Shown here piece by piece: positions 9,086 through 15,243 of a stretch of 64,000 nucleotides of DNA (position 1 is the first letter of the stretch; each line of letters opens with the position of its first letter). The notes below the pieces were generated by a model. The model was not told the DNA's origin and searched no databases. It saw only the letters and a program-made list of their open reading frames with translations. The position numbers and the translations under genes were made by a program. The DNA comes from JAHFUI01 sp039931615 (lineage in GTDB: Bacteria; Acidobacteriota; Vicinamibacteria; Vicinamibacterales; CAVVIG01): the NCBI GenBank assembly GCA_039931615.1, contig JBDTRR010000028.1:7232-71231 (forward strand). The letters are read 5' to 3'.

Positions 9086-9487
9086 CTACTTCGCTTCCTC
9101 GTCGCCGCCACCGCGCCAGTAGCGCTCTTCGATGTCCTCGATCTGTTCCTCGCTCATCCCGAAGTAGTGGCCGATTTCGTGGATCAGCGTCTCGCCGATG
9201 GCGACCACGAGATCGTCGTCGTCCTCCGAGTCGCGTTCGTGCGGTCCCTGAAACAGCAGGATGCGATCGGGTAGTGTGTTCCCGTAGCCCCAGTGCCGTT
9301 CGGTGAGCGGCGTTCCCTGGTACAGCCCGAGCAGGGTGTCCGGCGGGTCGATGCCCATGTCAGCGAGCAGCTGCGCCGACGGCTCGTCCTCGACGACGAT
9401 GGCGATGTTGCGCAGCGCCTGACGAAAGCGGCGGGGAATCGAGGCCAGGGCATCGGCGACCAGCTGTTCGAACTCCAGCCGTTTCAC
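9086..9487 (-). CDS. Zincin-like metallopeptidase domain protein
   Basis: A small predicted zinc metalloprotease (133 residues) of the family found next to housekeeping genes in many actinobacteria and acidobacteria. Seen: the HEIGH zinc motif with downstream acid residues (LIHEIGHYFGMSEEQIEDIEE), preceded by RILLFQGPHER. It has no signal peptide, so it is probably cytoplasmic. The start is GTG 9487, overlapping the nth stop by 4 nt (GTGA); the reading frame is open far upstream but only as an overlap with nth. Substrate is unknown. Confidence 0.85.
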   Translation of the reverse strand: MKRLEFEQLVADALASIPRRFRQALRNIAIVVEDEPSAQLLADMGIDPPDTLLGLYQGTPLTERHWGYGNTLPDRILLFQGPHERDSEDDDDLVVAIGETLIHEIGHYFGMSEEQIEDIEERYWRGGGDEEAK

Positions 9488-10212
9488 TTCCTGGCCGCCC
9501 GCCGGCCGGACGTCGAAGCGGGTCGGGGCAATCGGCGCGCCGCCGGGCGCGCGCCGCTGCGCGCATCCCGTCCTTCGCTCCGGATGACATTGCGGTAGTA
9601 GTCGCAATCGTCCTGCACCGCGCACTGGTCGCAGAGCGGCCTGGGTTTGCAGATCCGGCGGCCGTGCAGGATGAGCGTGTCGGAGCAGACAATCCAGCGG
9701 GCTGGCGGAAGCGCCGCGCCCAACTGCTGCTCGACCTCCTCTGGGCTGTCTGATTCGGCGATGCCGATCCGGTTGGCCACGCGCAGGACGTGCCGATCGA
9801 CCGGCAGCCCGGGCACCCCGAGTGCGTGACCGAGCACGACGTTCGCCGTCTTGCGGCCGACACCGGGCAGCGTCAGCAGGATGGTCATGTCGGCCGGCAC
9901 CTCGCCCTGATGTTCCTGCACCAGGGTCCGGGCCATGCCAATCAGTGAACGGGCTTTGGCGCGAAAAAATCCGGTCGAATGAATCTGCGCCTCGAGCGCG
10001 GCGGTCGACGCACGCGCCAGCTTGTGCGCGGTCGGATAGCGCTTGAACAGCGCCGGCGTCACCAGGTTGACGCGCTGGTCGGTCGACTGCGCCGAAAGGA
10101 TGGTCGCCACCAGCAGTTCGAACGCCGTGGCATGGTGCAACTCGGTGTCGGCGCCGGGGTGCTGCGCTTCCAGCCGGTCGAGTATCTGGCGCGTGTCGGC
10201 GGCGGACTTCAT
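9484..10212 (-). CDS. nth: Endonuclease III (DNA glycosylase/AP lyase)
   Basis: Base-excision repair enzyme that removes oxidised pyrimidines and nicks the AP site. Seen: helix-hairpin-helix-GPD core LPGVGRKTANVVLGHALGVP with catalytic Lys (GRKTA) and Asp (PVDRH), and a C-terminal iron-sulfur loop CKPRPLCDQCAVQDDC. The cysteine spacing is C-x5-C-x2-C-x5-C, one residue shorter in the first loop than the common C-x6-C. 242 residues, with an Arg/Pro-rich tail of about 25 residues after the cluster. It starts 3 nt after the DUF3467 gene and overlaps the zincin gene by 4 nt. Confidence 0.95.
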   Translation of the reverse strand: MKSAADTRQILDRLEAQHPGADTELHHATAFELLVATILSAQSTDQRVNLVTPALFKRYPTAHKLARASTAALEAQIHSTGFFRAKARSLIGMARTLVQEHQGEVPADMTILLTLPGVGRKTANVVLGHALGVPGLPVDRHVLRVANRIGIAESDSPEEVEQQLGAALPPARWIVCSDTLILHGRRICKPRPLCDQCAVQDDCDYYRNVIRSEGRDARSGARPAARRLPRPASTSGRRAARK

Positions 10213-10215
10213 GCG

Positions 10216-10542
10216 TCAGTGAATCCCGTCGGTGCCCTTGTTCCATCCGACGTTGCTGTAGGACTCCGAGAACACTCGCCAGTGTTCCTGGAGCGCGGCA
10301 ATCAGGTTCGGCACGAACTGGACCGGTACGACGATCTTGGCGCGCACCGGCGCGCGGACGACGTGCTCGTGCTCGGCGTCCTTGATCTCCCGTTCCGACA
10401 GCGGCATCACCTCGCAGAAGGTGAGGGTGAAGTCGAACGGCGTGTGCGCAATCGAGCAGAAATTCGAGTACGTGCGCGGCGTATTGTCCTGATCTTCGGC
10501 GGGAACGATGGTGAAGTTGATCTGTTTCGGTTGGTCAGCCAT
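10216..10542 (-). CDS. DUF3467 domain-containing protein
   Basis: Small conserved protein of unknown function (108 residues). Seen: the family pattern of a short beta-rich domain with RTYSNFCSIAHTPFDFTLTFC and AKIVVPVQFVPNLIAALQEH, which resembles the gas-vesicle/transcription-linked DUF3467 family. ATG 10542 is chosen because the upstream open frame runs into repeat DNA. It appears to be the first gene of the operon leading to nth, zincin and rsmA. No catalytic residues are recognisable. Confidence 0.75.
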   Translation of the reverse strand: MADQPKQINFTIVPAEDQDNTPRTYSNFCSIAHTPFDFTLTFCEVMPLSEREIKDAEHEHVVRAPVRAKIVVPVQFVPNLIAALQEHWRVFSESYSNVGWNKGTDGIH

Positions 10543-10578
10543 GCCGTTCAGTCTACTGGAATTGCGAAGGCCATCACG

Positions 10579-10596
10579 GTCCGGCTGAAGCCGGAC
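10579..10596. repeat. Dispersed REP-like hairpin, copy 1
   Basis: GTCCGGCT-GA-AGCCGGAC forms a perfect 8-bp stem with a 2-nt centre, followed by ACACTACGTAC. It belongs to a family seen at five intergenic places in this window (see also 10678, 14453, 22179, 26793). It lies upstream of the DUF3467 gene. Confidence 0.85.
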
Positions 10597-10601
10597 ACTA
10601 C

Positions 10602-10653
10602 GTACGCCGGCAAGGTACGCCGGCAAGGTACGCCGGCAAGGCACGCCGGCAAG
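10602..10653. repeat. Tandem repeat, four copies of a 13-bp unit
   Basis: GTACGCCGGCAAG is repeated exactly three times and a fourth time with one change (GCACGCCGGCAAG). The array begins at the right flank of the REP-like hairpin at 10579. Intergenic, between lexA and the DUF3467 operon. No spacer sequences, so it is not a CRISPR. Confidence 0.95.
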
Positions 10654-10677
10654 CCGTGTCGCTGGATCGTACGTGGT

Positions 10678-10695
10678 GTTCACCTTCAGGTGGAC
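10678..10695. repeat. Dispersed REP-like hairpin, copy 2 (diverged stem)
   Basis: GTTCACCT-TC-AGGTGGAC keeps an 8-bp stem (one G-T pair) although most stem bases differ from the GTCCGGCT/AGCCGGAC copies. The flanks TACGTGGT before and CGTGACC after match those of the copy at 22179, so it is the same element with compensatory changes. Confidence 0.7.
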
Positions 10696-10705
10696 CGTGA
10701 CCGGC

Positions 10706-10768
10706 GGCACACACCTGAGGCGTGTGCCCTGCAACAGCAGCTGTAGGGGACGGTCCTCATATCGTCCC
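10706..10768. terminator. Two hairpins downstream of lexA, possible terminator region
   Basis: GGCACAC (10706-10712) pairs with GTGTGCC (10722-10728), and GGGACG (10747-10752) with CGTCCC (10763-10768). They sit just beyond the lexA stop at 10781 on the minus strand. Neither is followed by a clear U-tract, so an intrinsic terminator is only possible; Rho-dependent ending is equally likely. Confidence 0.35.
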
Positions 10769-10780
10769 GTTAGGGCAGCC

Positions 10781-11389
10781 TCAGTATTTCCGCATCACCC
10801 CGACCACCACCCCTTGAATCTGCACCTGATCGGGCTCGACGAAGATCGGCTGCATCGCGACGTTGGCCGGCTGCAGCCGGATCTTGCCGCCGGGGTCGCG
10901 ATAGAACTTCTTCAGCGTGACGTCCGACCCGCGCAGCAGCGCGATCACCATCTCGCCGTTGTCCGCCGTCTTCCGGTCCTCGACCACGACGAAGTCGCCG
11001 TCGCGGATCTGCTCGTCGATCATCGAATCGCCGCGCACGCGAAGCACGTAGGTATCGCGCTTCCCGACCAGGTCTTCGGGTACGGCAATCGTTTCGGTCG
11101 ACGCGACGGCCTCGATCGGCGAGCCGGCCGCCACATAGCCCAGCATCGGCAGTTCGACCGCGCGCCCGCCCGTTCGCGTCGTGACCATTTCCACCGACCG
11201 GCTGCGATTCCACGCCCGCTTGATGCAGCCCTTCTCCTGCAGGTTGGTGAGGTGCTTGTGCACCGTGGCCAGCGAGGAGAGGCCGAAGCGGCGGCCGATT
11301 TCCTCCAGGCTCGGCGCGTAGCCGTGCTGTTGGATGAACTCGTTCAGGAAGTCCAGGATTTCGCGCTGGCGTTTGGTCAGGGGAAGCAT
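10781..11389 (-). CDS. lexA: LexA repressor, SOS response
   Basis: Represses DNA-damage genes until RecA filaments trigger self-cleavage. Seen: N-terminal winged HTH (residues 1-65, LTKRQREILDFL and SLATVHKHLTNL), the Ala88-Gly89 scissile bond in VAAGSP, catalytic Ser122 in RGDSMI and Lys159 in DVTLKKF. 202 residues is typical. ATG 11389 has GGAGG 6 nt upstream. A strong sigma70-type promoter lies at 11473-11445 on the same strand. I did not find an obvious palindromic SOS box there, although a direct repeat GGTCAC-GC-GGTCAC (about 11429-11442, plus strand) sits just downstream of the -10. Confidence 0.96.
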   Translation of the reverse strand: MLPLTKRQREILDFLNEFIQQHGYAPSLEEIGRRFGLSSLATVHKHLTNLQEKGCIKRAWNRSRSVEMVTTRTGGRAVELPMLGYVAAGSPIEAVASTETIAVPEDLVGKRDTYVLRVRGDSMIDEQIRDGDFVVVEDRKTADNGEMVIALLRGSDVTLKKFYRDPGGKIRLQPANVAMQPIFVEPDQVQIQGVVVGVMRKY

Positions 11390-11444
11390 GGTCGGCCTCC
11401 AAAGGTCTCTCGTTCGGCGTGCCTCGGGTCACGCGGTCACCGGC

Positions 11445-11473
11445 ACTATACGCAAAAGAAAGGCGAAGGTCAA
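11445..11473 (-). promoter_or_regulatory. Sigma70-type promoter of lexA
   Basis: On the minus strand TTGACC (11473-11468), a 17-bp spacer, and TATAGT (11450-11445) form a near-consensus promoter about 55 nt upstream of the lexA start codon. The spacing and hexamers are the best of any promoter in the window. Confidence 0.75.
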
Positions 11474-11523
11474 CGCCGGACGGCACCTACGATTTGACGC
11501 CACGTACGGATAGCATCGATCAG

Positions 11524-12477
11524 ATGCGTATCCCGTTCTCCATCGCCGCCCGCGGCGATCGCCCGTTCGACGTCGTCGGATTCGGGCTCAACAGCATGGA
11601 CCTGTTGACGGTCGTCGCCGAATTTCCGGTCAGCAACAGCAAGCAGCGCCTGCAACGCGTGGCGCGGATGCCGGGGGGCCAGACCGCCACGGCGCTGGTT
11701 ACGTGCGCACGTCTCGGCTGGCGGTCCCGCTATATCGGCAGCTTCGGCGACGACGACTTCGGCACGGTGTCGCGCGAGAGCCTGGTTCTCGAAGGGGTCG
11801 ACATTTCCGCCGCTCGCACTGTCGCCGGCGCGACAAACCAGTTTGCCGTCGTTATTGTCGACGCGCGCACCGGGGATCGCACCGTCCTCTGGGATCGCCA
11901 TCCGGCCCTGTCGATGACCGCCGACGATGTCTCGCAGGAGGCGGCGACGTCGGGCCGGGTCCTCCTCGTGGATTGTCAGGAAACGGCGGCGGCGACCCAG
12001 GCGGCGCGTTATGCCCGCGAAGCGGGTCTCCTGACCGTCGTCGACGTCGAAAAGGTCCGGCCGGGCATCGGCGACCTGCTGCAGAACATCGACGCGATCA
12101 TCGCCGCCGAAGGCTTTCCCAGCGCCTTGACCGGCTACGAAGATCCCGGGCGCGCGCTCGAGGCGATGGCGCGGGAGTACGGCGCCTGCTTCACCTGCGT
12201 CACGCTGGGGGTGCAGGGCAGCCTGGCCTGGTGCGCCGGCCGCTTGATCCGCACGCCGGCGTTTCAGGTCGATTGCGTCGACACGACCGGGGCGGGCGAC
12301 GTCTTCCGGGGCGCGTTCGTCTCCGCCTGCCTGCGTACTCTCGATGCGGACCTCGAGGATGTGCTGGCATACGCCAATGCCGCCGCCGCCCTGAACTGCC
12401 GGGCCCTCGGGGCGCGGGCCGGCATCCCGCGGCCGGCGGAGGTCGACCTGCTGCTGGCGACGCAGTCGAATATTTAA
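11524..12477 (+). CDS. PfkB-family carbohydrate kinase
   Basis: ATP-dependent ribokinase-type sugar or nucleoside kinase, cytoplasmic. Seen: N-terminal substrate region DVVGFGLNSMDLLTVV with GGQTATALVTCARLG (PfkB signature 1 area), and the anion-hole/catalytic motif DTTGAGDVFRGAF (signature 2, catalytic Asp). 317 residues from ATG 11524 is typical; the frame is open upstream through the lexA promoter, so the longer start is rejected. It is divergent from lexA. The substrate cannot be told from the sequence; ribose, adenosine or fructose-type sugars are all possible. Confidence 0.87.
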   Translation: MRIPFSIAARGDRPFDVVGFGLNSMDLLTVVAEFPVSNSKQRLQRVARMPGGQTATALVTCARLGWRSRYIGSFGDDDFGTVSRESLVLEGVDISAARTVAGATNQFAVVIVDARTGDRTVLWDRHPALSMTADDVSQEAATSGRVLLVDCQETAAATQAARYAREAGLLTVVDVEKVRPGIGDLLQNIDAIIAAEGFPSALTGYEDPGRALEAMAREYGACFTCVTLGVQGSLAWCAGRLIRTPAFQVDCVDTTGAGDVFRGAFVSACLRTLDADLEDVLAYANAAAALNCRALGARAGIPRPAEVDLLLATQSNI

Positions 12478-12501
12478 CGTTCCGCGCCGGCCGCGGTCTA
12501 A
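12474..12501 (+). promoter_or_regulatory. Possible ECF-type promoter ahead of the sigma factor gene
   Basis: TTAACG (12474-12479), a 16-bp spacer and GTCTAA (12496-12501) resemble ECF sigma promoters, which carry an AAC core at -35 and a GTC/TCTAA-like -10. If used by the adjacent sigma factor, it would make the sigma/anti-sigma pair autoregulated. Confidence 0.35.
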
Positions 12502-12540
12502 TCTCGCAGGCGGCGGTTCGCTTGACGCTTGGAGATATCG

Positions 12541-13185
12541 ATGGACCCATCCCGTGTATGGACGCTGCCAGGCACACCCCAGCGGGAATGGGACGTGAGC
12601 GCCGTGCGGCACGAACCGGAGATCGCGACCGACGATTCGCTTGACCGCCTCGATGGGCGGGCGCTCGTCGACGCCTGCCTGGCCGGCCGGGCTGGCGCCT
12701 TCGACCTCATCGTGGAGCGCCATCGCCGCCATGTCTATCAGTTATGCTACCGCTTCGTCGGCAACCATGAAGACGCCAGCGACCTGTCGCAGGACGTGTT
12801 CATCCGCGCCTATCGGGGCCTGCGGAATTTTCGCGGCCAGTCGTCGCTGGGCACCTGGCTGTACCGGATCGGCGTCAACGTCTGCCTCAACCGTGTCGGC
12901 ACCAAGACGCCACGCACCGAGCCGATCGAGGATCGGCAGCATGTCGATACCCACGCTGAGTCGGCGGCCGATCACCTGCTCAAGGGCGAGCGCGCGGCGC
13001 GGGTCAGGCGGGCGATCGCCCGGCTGCCGCGCAAGCAGCGGGCGACGCTGATCCTCCGCATGTATCACGAGCTGACGCATCGGGAGATCGCCGCGACGCT
13101 CGGCAGCTCCGAGGGCGCGGTCAAGGCCAATTTCTTTCATGCGCTGGGCAATCTGAAGAAGCTGCTCGGCGATGGGGATCGGTGA
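12541..13185 (+). CDS. RNA polymerase ECF-type sigma factor (RpoE-like)
   Basis: Alternative sigma factor of group 4, 214 residues. Seen: sigma2 region (about 45-115; YRFVGNHEDASDLSQDVFIRAYRG is split by the DNA-melting and -10 helices) and sigma4 region (about 150-210; LPRKQRATLILRMYHELTH, EIAATLGSSEGAVK) for -35 recognition. ATG 12541 has GGAG 6 nt upstream; an in-frame TTG at 12529 lies before that SD and is unlikely. The next gene is its likely membrane anti-sigma factor, overlapping by one base. Confidence 0.92.
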   Translation: MDPSRVWTLPGTPQREWDVSAVRHEPEIATDDSLDRLDGRALVDACLAGRAGAFDLIVERHRRHVYQLCYRFVGNHEDASDLSQDVFIRAYRGLRNFRGQSSLGTWLYRIGVNVCLNRVGTKTPRTEPIEDRQHVDTHAESAADHLLKGERAARVRRAIARLPRKQRATLILRMYHELTHREIAATLGSSEGAVKANFFHALGNLKKLLGDGDR

Positions 13186-13784
13186 TGCGGCATCTCACGT
13201 CTGAGCAGCTGGTCGATCTGGCCGAGGCCGGCGGAAACGGACCGTCGCTGCCGCATCTGGAGTCGTGCGCCGCATGCCGCCAGCAGCTGGCGGAGCTGCG
13301 GGTCATCCTGTCCGCCGTAGCAGAGGTGGACGTCCCGGAGCCGTCGCCGCTGTTCTGGACCCACTTCTCGGCCCGGGTCCATGCCGCCGTCGAGTCTGAG
13401 CGTGCCGAACCGTCAACTCGATTCTGGCGCCGGCCGGCGTGGCGGGTCGCGCCGCTGTGGGTCGGTAGCCTGGCGGTGGCCCTGTTCGCCGTGGTCATCA
13501 TGATGCGCGGATTGGCGCCCGATTCGCCTCTCCCGCGCCCAGTGATCAACGGCGTGACCAACGTCGTTGCGGAGCCGCCGGCCGACGTGGCCGCGATGGG
13601 CGACGATGAGTCGCTGTCGCTGGTGGCGGATCTGGTCACCGGGTTGGATTGGGACGGGACGGAGGAAACCGGTCTCGCCACCGACCCGGGGATTGCCGAT
13701 GACGTCGTCGCCCAGCTCAGCGACGGCGAACTGCGCGAGCTCCACCAGTTGCTGCGGATGGAGCTGGGCCGGCCGCCGGCGTGA
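13185..13784 (+). CDS. Membrane anti-sigma factor with zinc-finger (zf-HC2) domain
   Basis: Probably sequesters the ECF sigma factor encoded just upstream. Seen: an N-terminal ASD-type motif HLESCAACRQQL (H-x3-C-x2-C, residues about 23-30), a single transmembrane segment near residues 92-111 (VAPLWVGSLAVALFAVVIMM), and a periplasmic part of about 85 residues without a known domain. ATG 13185 overlaps the sigma stop (TGATG); GTG 13182 in the same frame is equally possible. The pair is expected to respond to envelope or oxidative stress, but the signal is unknown. Confidence 0.85.
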   Translation: MRHLTSEQLVDLAEAGGNGPSLPHLESCAACRQQLAELRVILSAVAEVDVPEPSPLFWTHFSARVHAAVESERAEPSTRFWRRPAWRVAPLWVGSLAVALFAVVIMMRGLAPDSPLPRPVINGVTNVVAEPPADVAAMGDDESLSLVADLVTGLDWDGTEETGLATDPGIADDVVAQLSDGELRELHQLLRMELGRPPA

Positions 13785-13798
13785 GAGGACAGGAAAAT

Positions 13799-13862
13799 AT
13801 TGGGATGTGAGGATGTGAGGATGTGGGGAAGTAAGTGATGTCAGGAAGTAGGGAAGTGGAGA
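13799..13862. repeat. Simple-sequence repeat, GGATGTGA units
   Basis: Three head-to-tail 8-bp units of GGATGTGA/G, followed by related GGAAGTAA/GGAAGTAG words, fill the gap between the anti-sigma gene and the next coding region. Low-complexity DNA prone to slippage; no function evident. Confidence 0.7.
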
Positions 13863-13872
13863 AGACGCCGCC

Positions 13873-14409
13873 GTGCGATTGATGTGGGCCGCCGTTGCGC
13901 TCGGCCTGTTGCTACCGGATGTCGTCGGCGCGCAGCCGCCGGCCCGCGGCGGTGATCTGGATTCGGCCGTCATTGCGCCGGCCGAGATTCAACGCCTGTT
14001 CGACGCCTATGCACTGGTACAGGCGCAGGAGGAGTTGAAGCTCGGCGACGATCAATACCCGATGTTCCTGGCGCGCTACAAGGCGTTGCAGGAAGCCAGG
14101 CGCCGCGCGCAAGCGGAGCGCGGCCGGGTCATCCGGGACCTGTTCCGTCTGTCGGCCCCCGACGCCAGGGTTGAAGAGGCTCCGCTGCGGGATGGGATGA
14201 AGTCCCTGCAGGACCTCGACGCCCGGATCGCTGTCGATATCAGGAAGGCCTACGAGGCGATCGACCAGGTGCTCGACCTTCGCCAGCAGGCGAGGTTCCG
14301 GGTCTTCGAGGACCAGATGGAGCGCCGCAAGATCGAGCTGGTTACGCGCGCCCGCCAGAACAATCGCGCGAACAACCGGGCCAACGCCGGGCGCCGGGGC
14401 CAGCCGTAG
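13873..14409 (+). CDS. Small periplasmic protein, Spy/CpxP (LTXXQ)-like
   Basis: 178-residue secreted helical protein of uncertain function. Seen: a signal peptide in residues 1-20 (MWAAVALGLLLPDVVGA), then a highly charged helical body with ALQEARRRAQAERGRVIRDL and DLRQQARFRVFEDQMERRK, which recalls the LTxxQ-type repeats of periplasmic stress chaperones or metal sensors. The tail is Asn/Arg-rich (NNRANNRANAGRRG). The start is GTG 13873 or ATG 13882. It follows an ECF sigma/anti-sigma pair, a common place for such proteins, so a role in the same envelope-stress response is a reasonable inference. Confidence 0.6.
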   Translation: MRLMWAAVALGLLLPDVVGAQPPARGGDLDSAVIAPAEIQRLFDAYALVQAQEELKLGDDQYPMFLARYKALQEARRRAQAERGRVIRDLFRLSAPDARVEEAPLRDGMKSLQDLDARIAVDIRKAYEAIDQVLDLRQQARFRVFEDQMERRKIELVTRARQNNRANNRANAGRRGQP

Positions 14410-14443
14410 CGCATCTTTCGTTTGCGCGGCGATCCGGCTTCAT

Positions 14444-14583
14444 GTACGTGGGATCCGGCTTCAGCCGGATTGATCCGTAGTCCGACTAAAGTCGGACGCC
14501 ACCTACAATAAGAGGTAATCCGACTGAAGTCGGACCCCACGTACAAAAAGGAGTAGGCTGCCTCGAGTCGGACGCCACGTCCA
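14444..14583. repeat. Cluster of REP-like hairpins (three full copies and one half)
   Basis: Three stems follow each other: ATCCGGCT-TC-AGCCGGAT (14453-14470), TCCGAC-TAAA-GTCGGA (14481-14496) with outer GTAG/CTAC pairing, and TCCGACT-GA-AGTCGGA (14519-14534). A degenerate right half (GAGTCGGACGCCACGT) lies near 14564-14580. Flanks repeat GTACGTG and CCCCACGTAC. Stem bases vary between copies but pairing is kept. Confidence 0.85.
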
Positions 14584-14631
14584 AACGGAAAGCGCTCGAT
14601 CTTCCGCGCGGCCGTAGTACAATCAGCCGTG

Positions 14632-15243
14632 ATGTTCTGGAAGTTCAAGTGCGGTAAAGCTTTAGCAGCGGTCGCCGCGATCATGCTGGCCGGGCTCACC
14701 GGTCTGGTCGCTGGCGCCGGGCCGTCGCGCGCGGATGCGGTGTCGCTGAAACGCAAGGTCACCAGCATCGCCGATTTCAGTGCCCGTCCGACCACGAAGC
14801 CGCTGCGGACCACGGTCACCGAAAACGAAGTCAATGCCTACCTGGCGTTCGACGCGTCCGACCAGCTTCCCTCGGGGGTGGTTGAACCGACGATCGCCAT
14901 CGTTGGCACCGGCCGCGTCACGGCCCGCGCCATCGTCGATCTCGATACGGTTCGGAAGCAGCGGACGCGGACGATGATGGATCCGATGAATCTGGCGACC
15001 GGACGGGTGCCGATCACGGCCACCGGACTGCTCACGACCGGCAGCGGGGTCGGGCGGTTGCAGTTCGAATCGGCATCGCTCGGCCCGGTCCCGATCCCGA
15101 AGGTCCTGTTGCAGGAAATTGTCGGCTACTACTCGCGCACGCCGGAGAACCCGGCCGGCATCAGCCTCGATGACGCCTTCGCCCTGCCGGCCCGGATTCG
15201 CGAGATACAGGTGGAGCCGGGACGGGCCATCGTCGTGCAGTGA
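14632..15243 (+). CDS. Secreted protein of unknown function upstream of recG
   Basis: 203-residue exported protein. Seen: a signal peptide (residues about 10-35, ALAAVAAIMLAGLTGLVAGAG with cleavage near ADA), then a beta-rich domain with TVTENEVNAYLAF and VGTGRVTARAIVDLD, and no cysteines or catalytic motif after the leader. The ENEVNAYL stretch resembles the start of lipid-binding-type secreted domains, but I do not recognise the family. The start is ATG 14632 (GTG 14629 is adjacent). Its stop overlaps the recG start by 3 nt (GTGA), so the two are co-translated, which is odd for an exported protein and a DNA helicase. Confidence 0.7.
   Translation: MFWKFKCGKALAAVAAIMLAGLTGLVAGAGPSRADAVSLKRKVTSIADFSARPTTKPLRTTVTENEVNAYLAFDASDQLPSGVVEPTIAIVGTGRVTARAIVDLDTVRKQRTRTMMDPMNLATGRVPITATGLLTTGSGVGRLQFESASLGPVPIPKVLLQEIVGYYSRTPENPAGISLDDAFALPARIREIQVEPGRAIVVQ

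Noticed and set aside
9488..10246. N-terminal extension of the zincin gene to 10246
   Set aside because: This part is the shadow of nth in another frame; the GTG at 9487 gives the normal family length.
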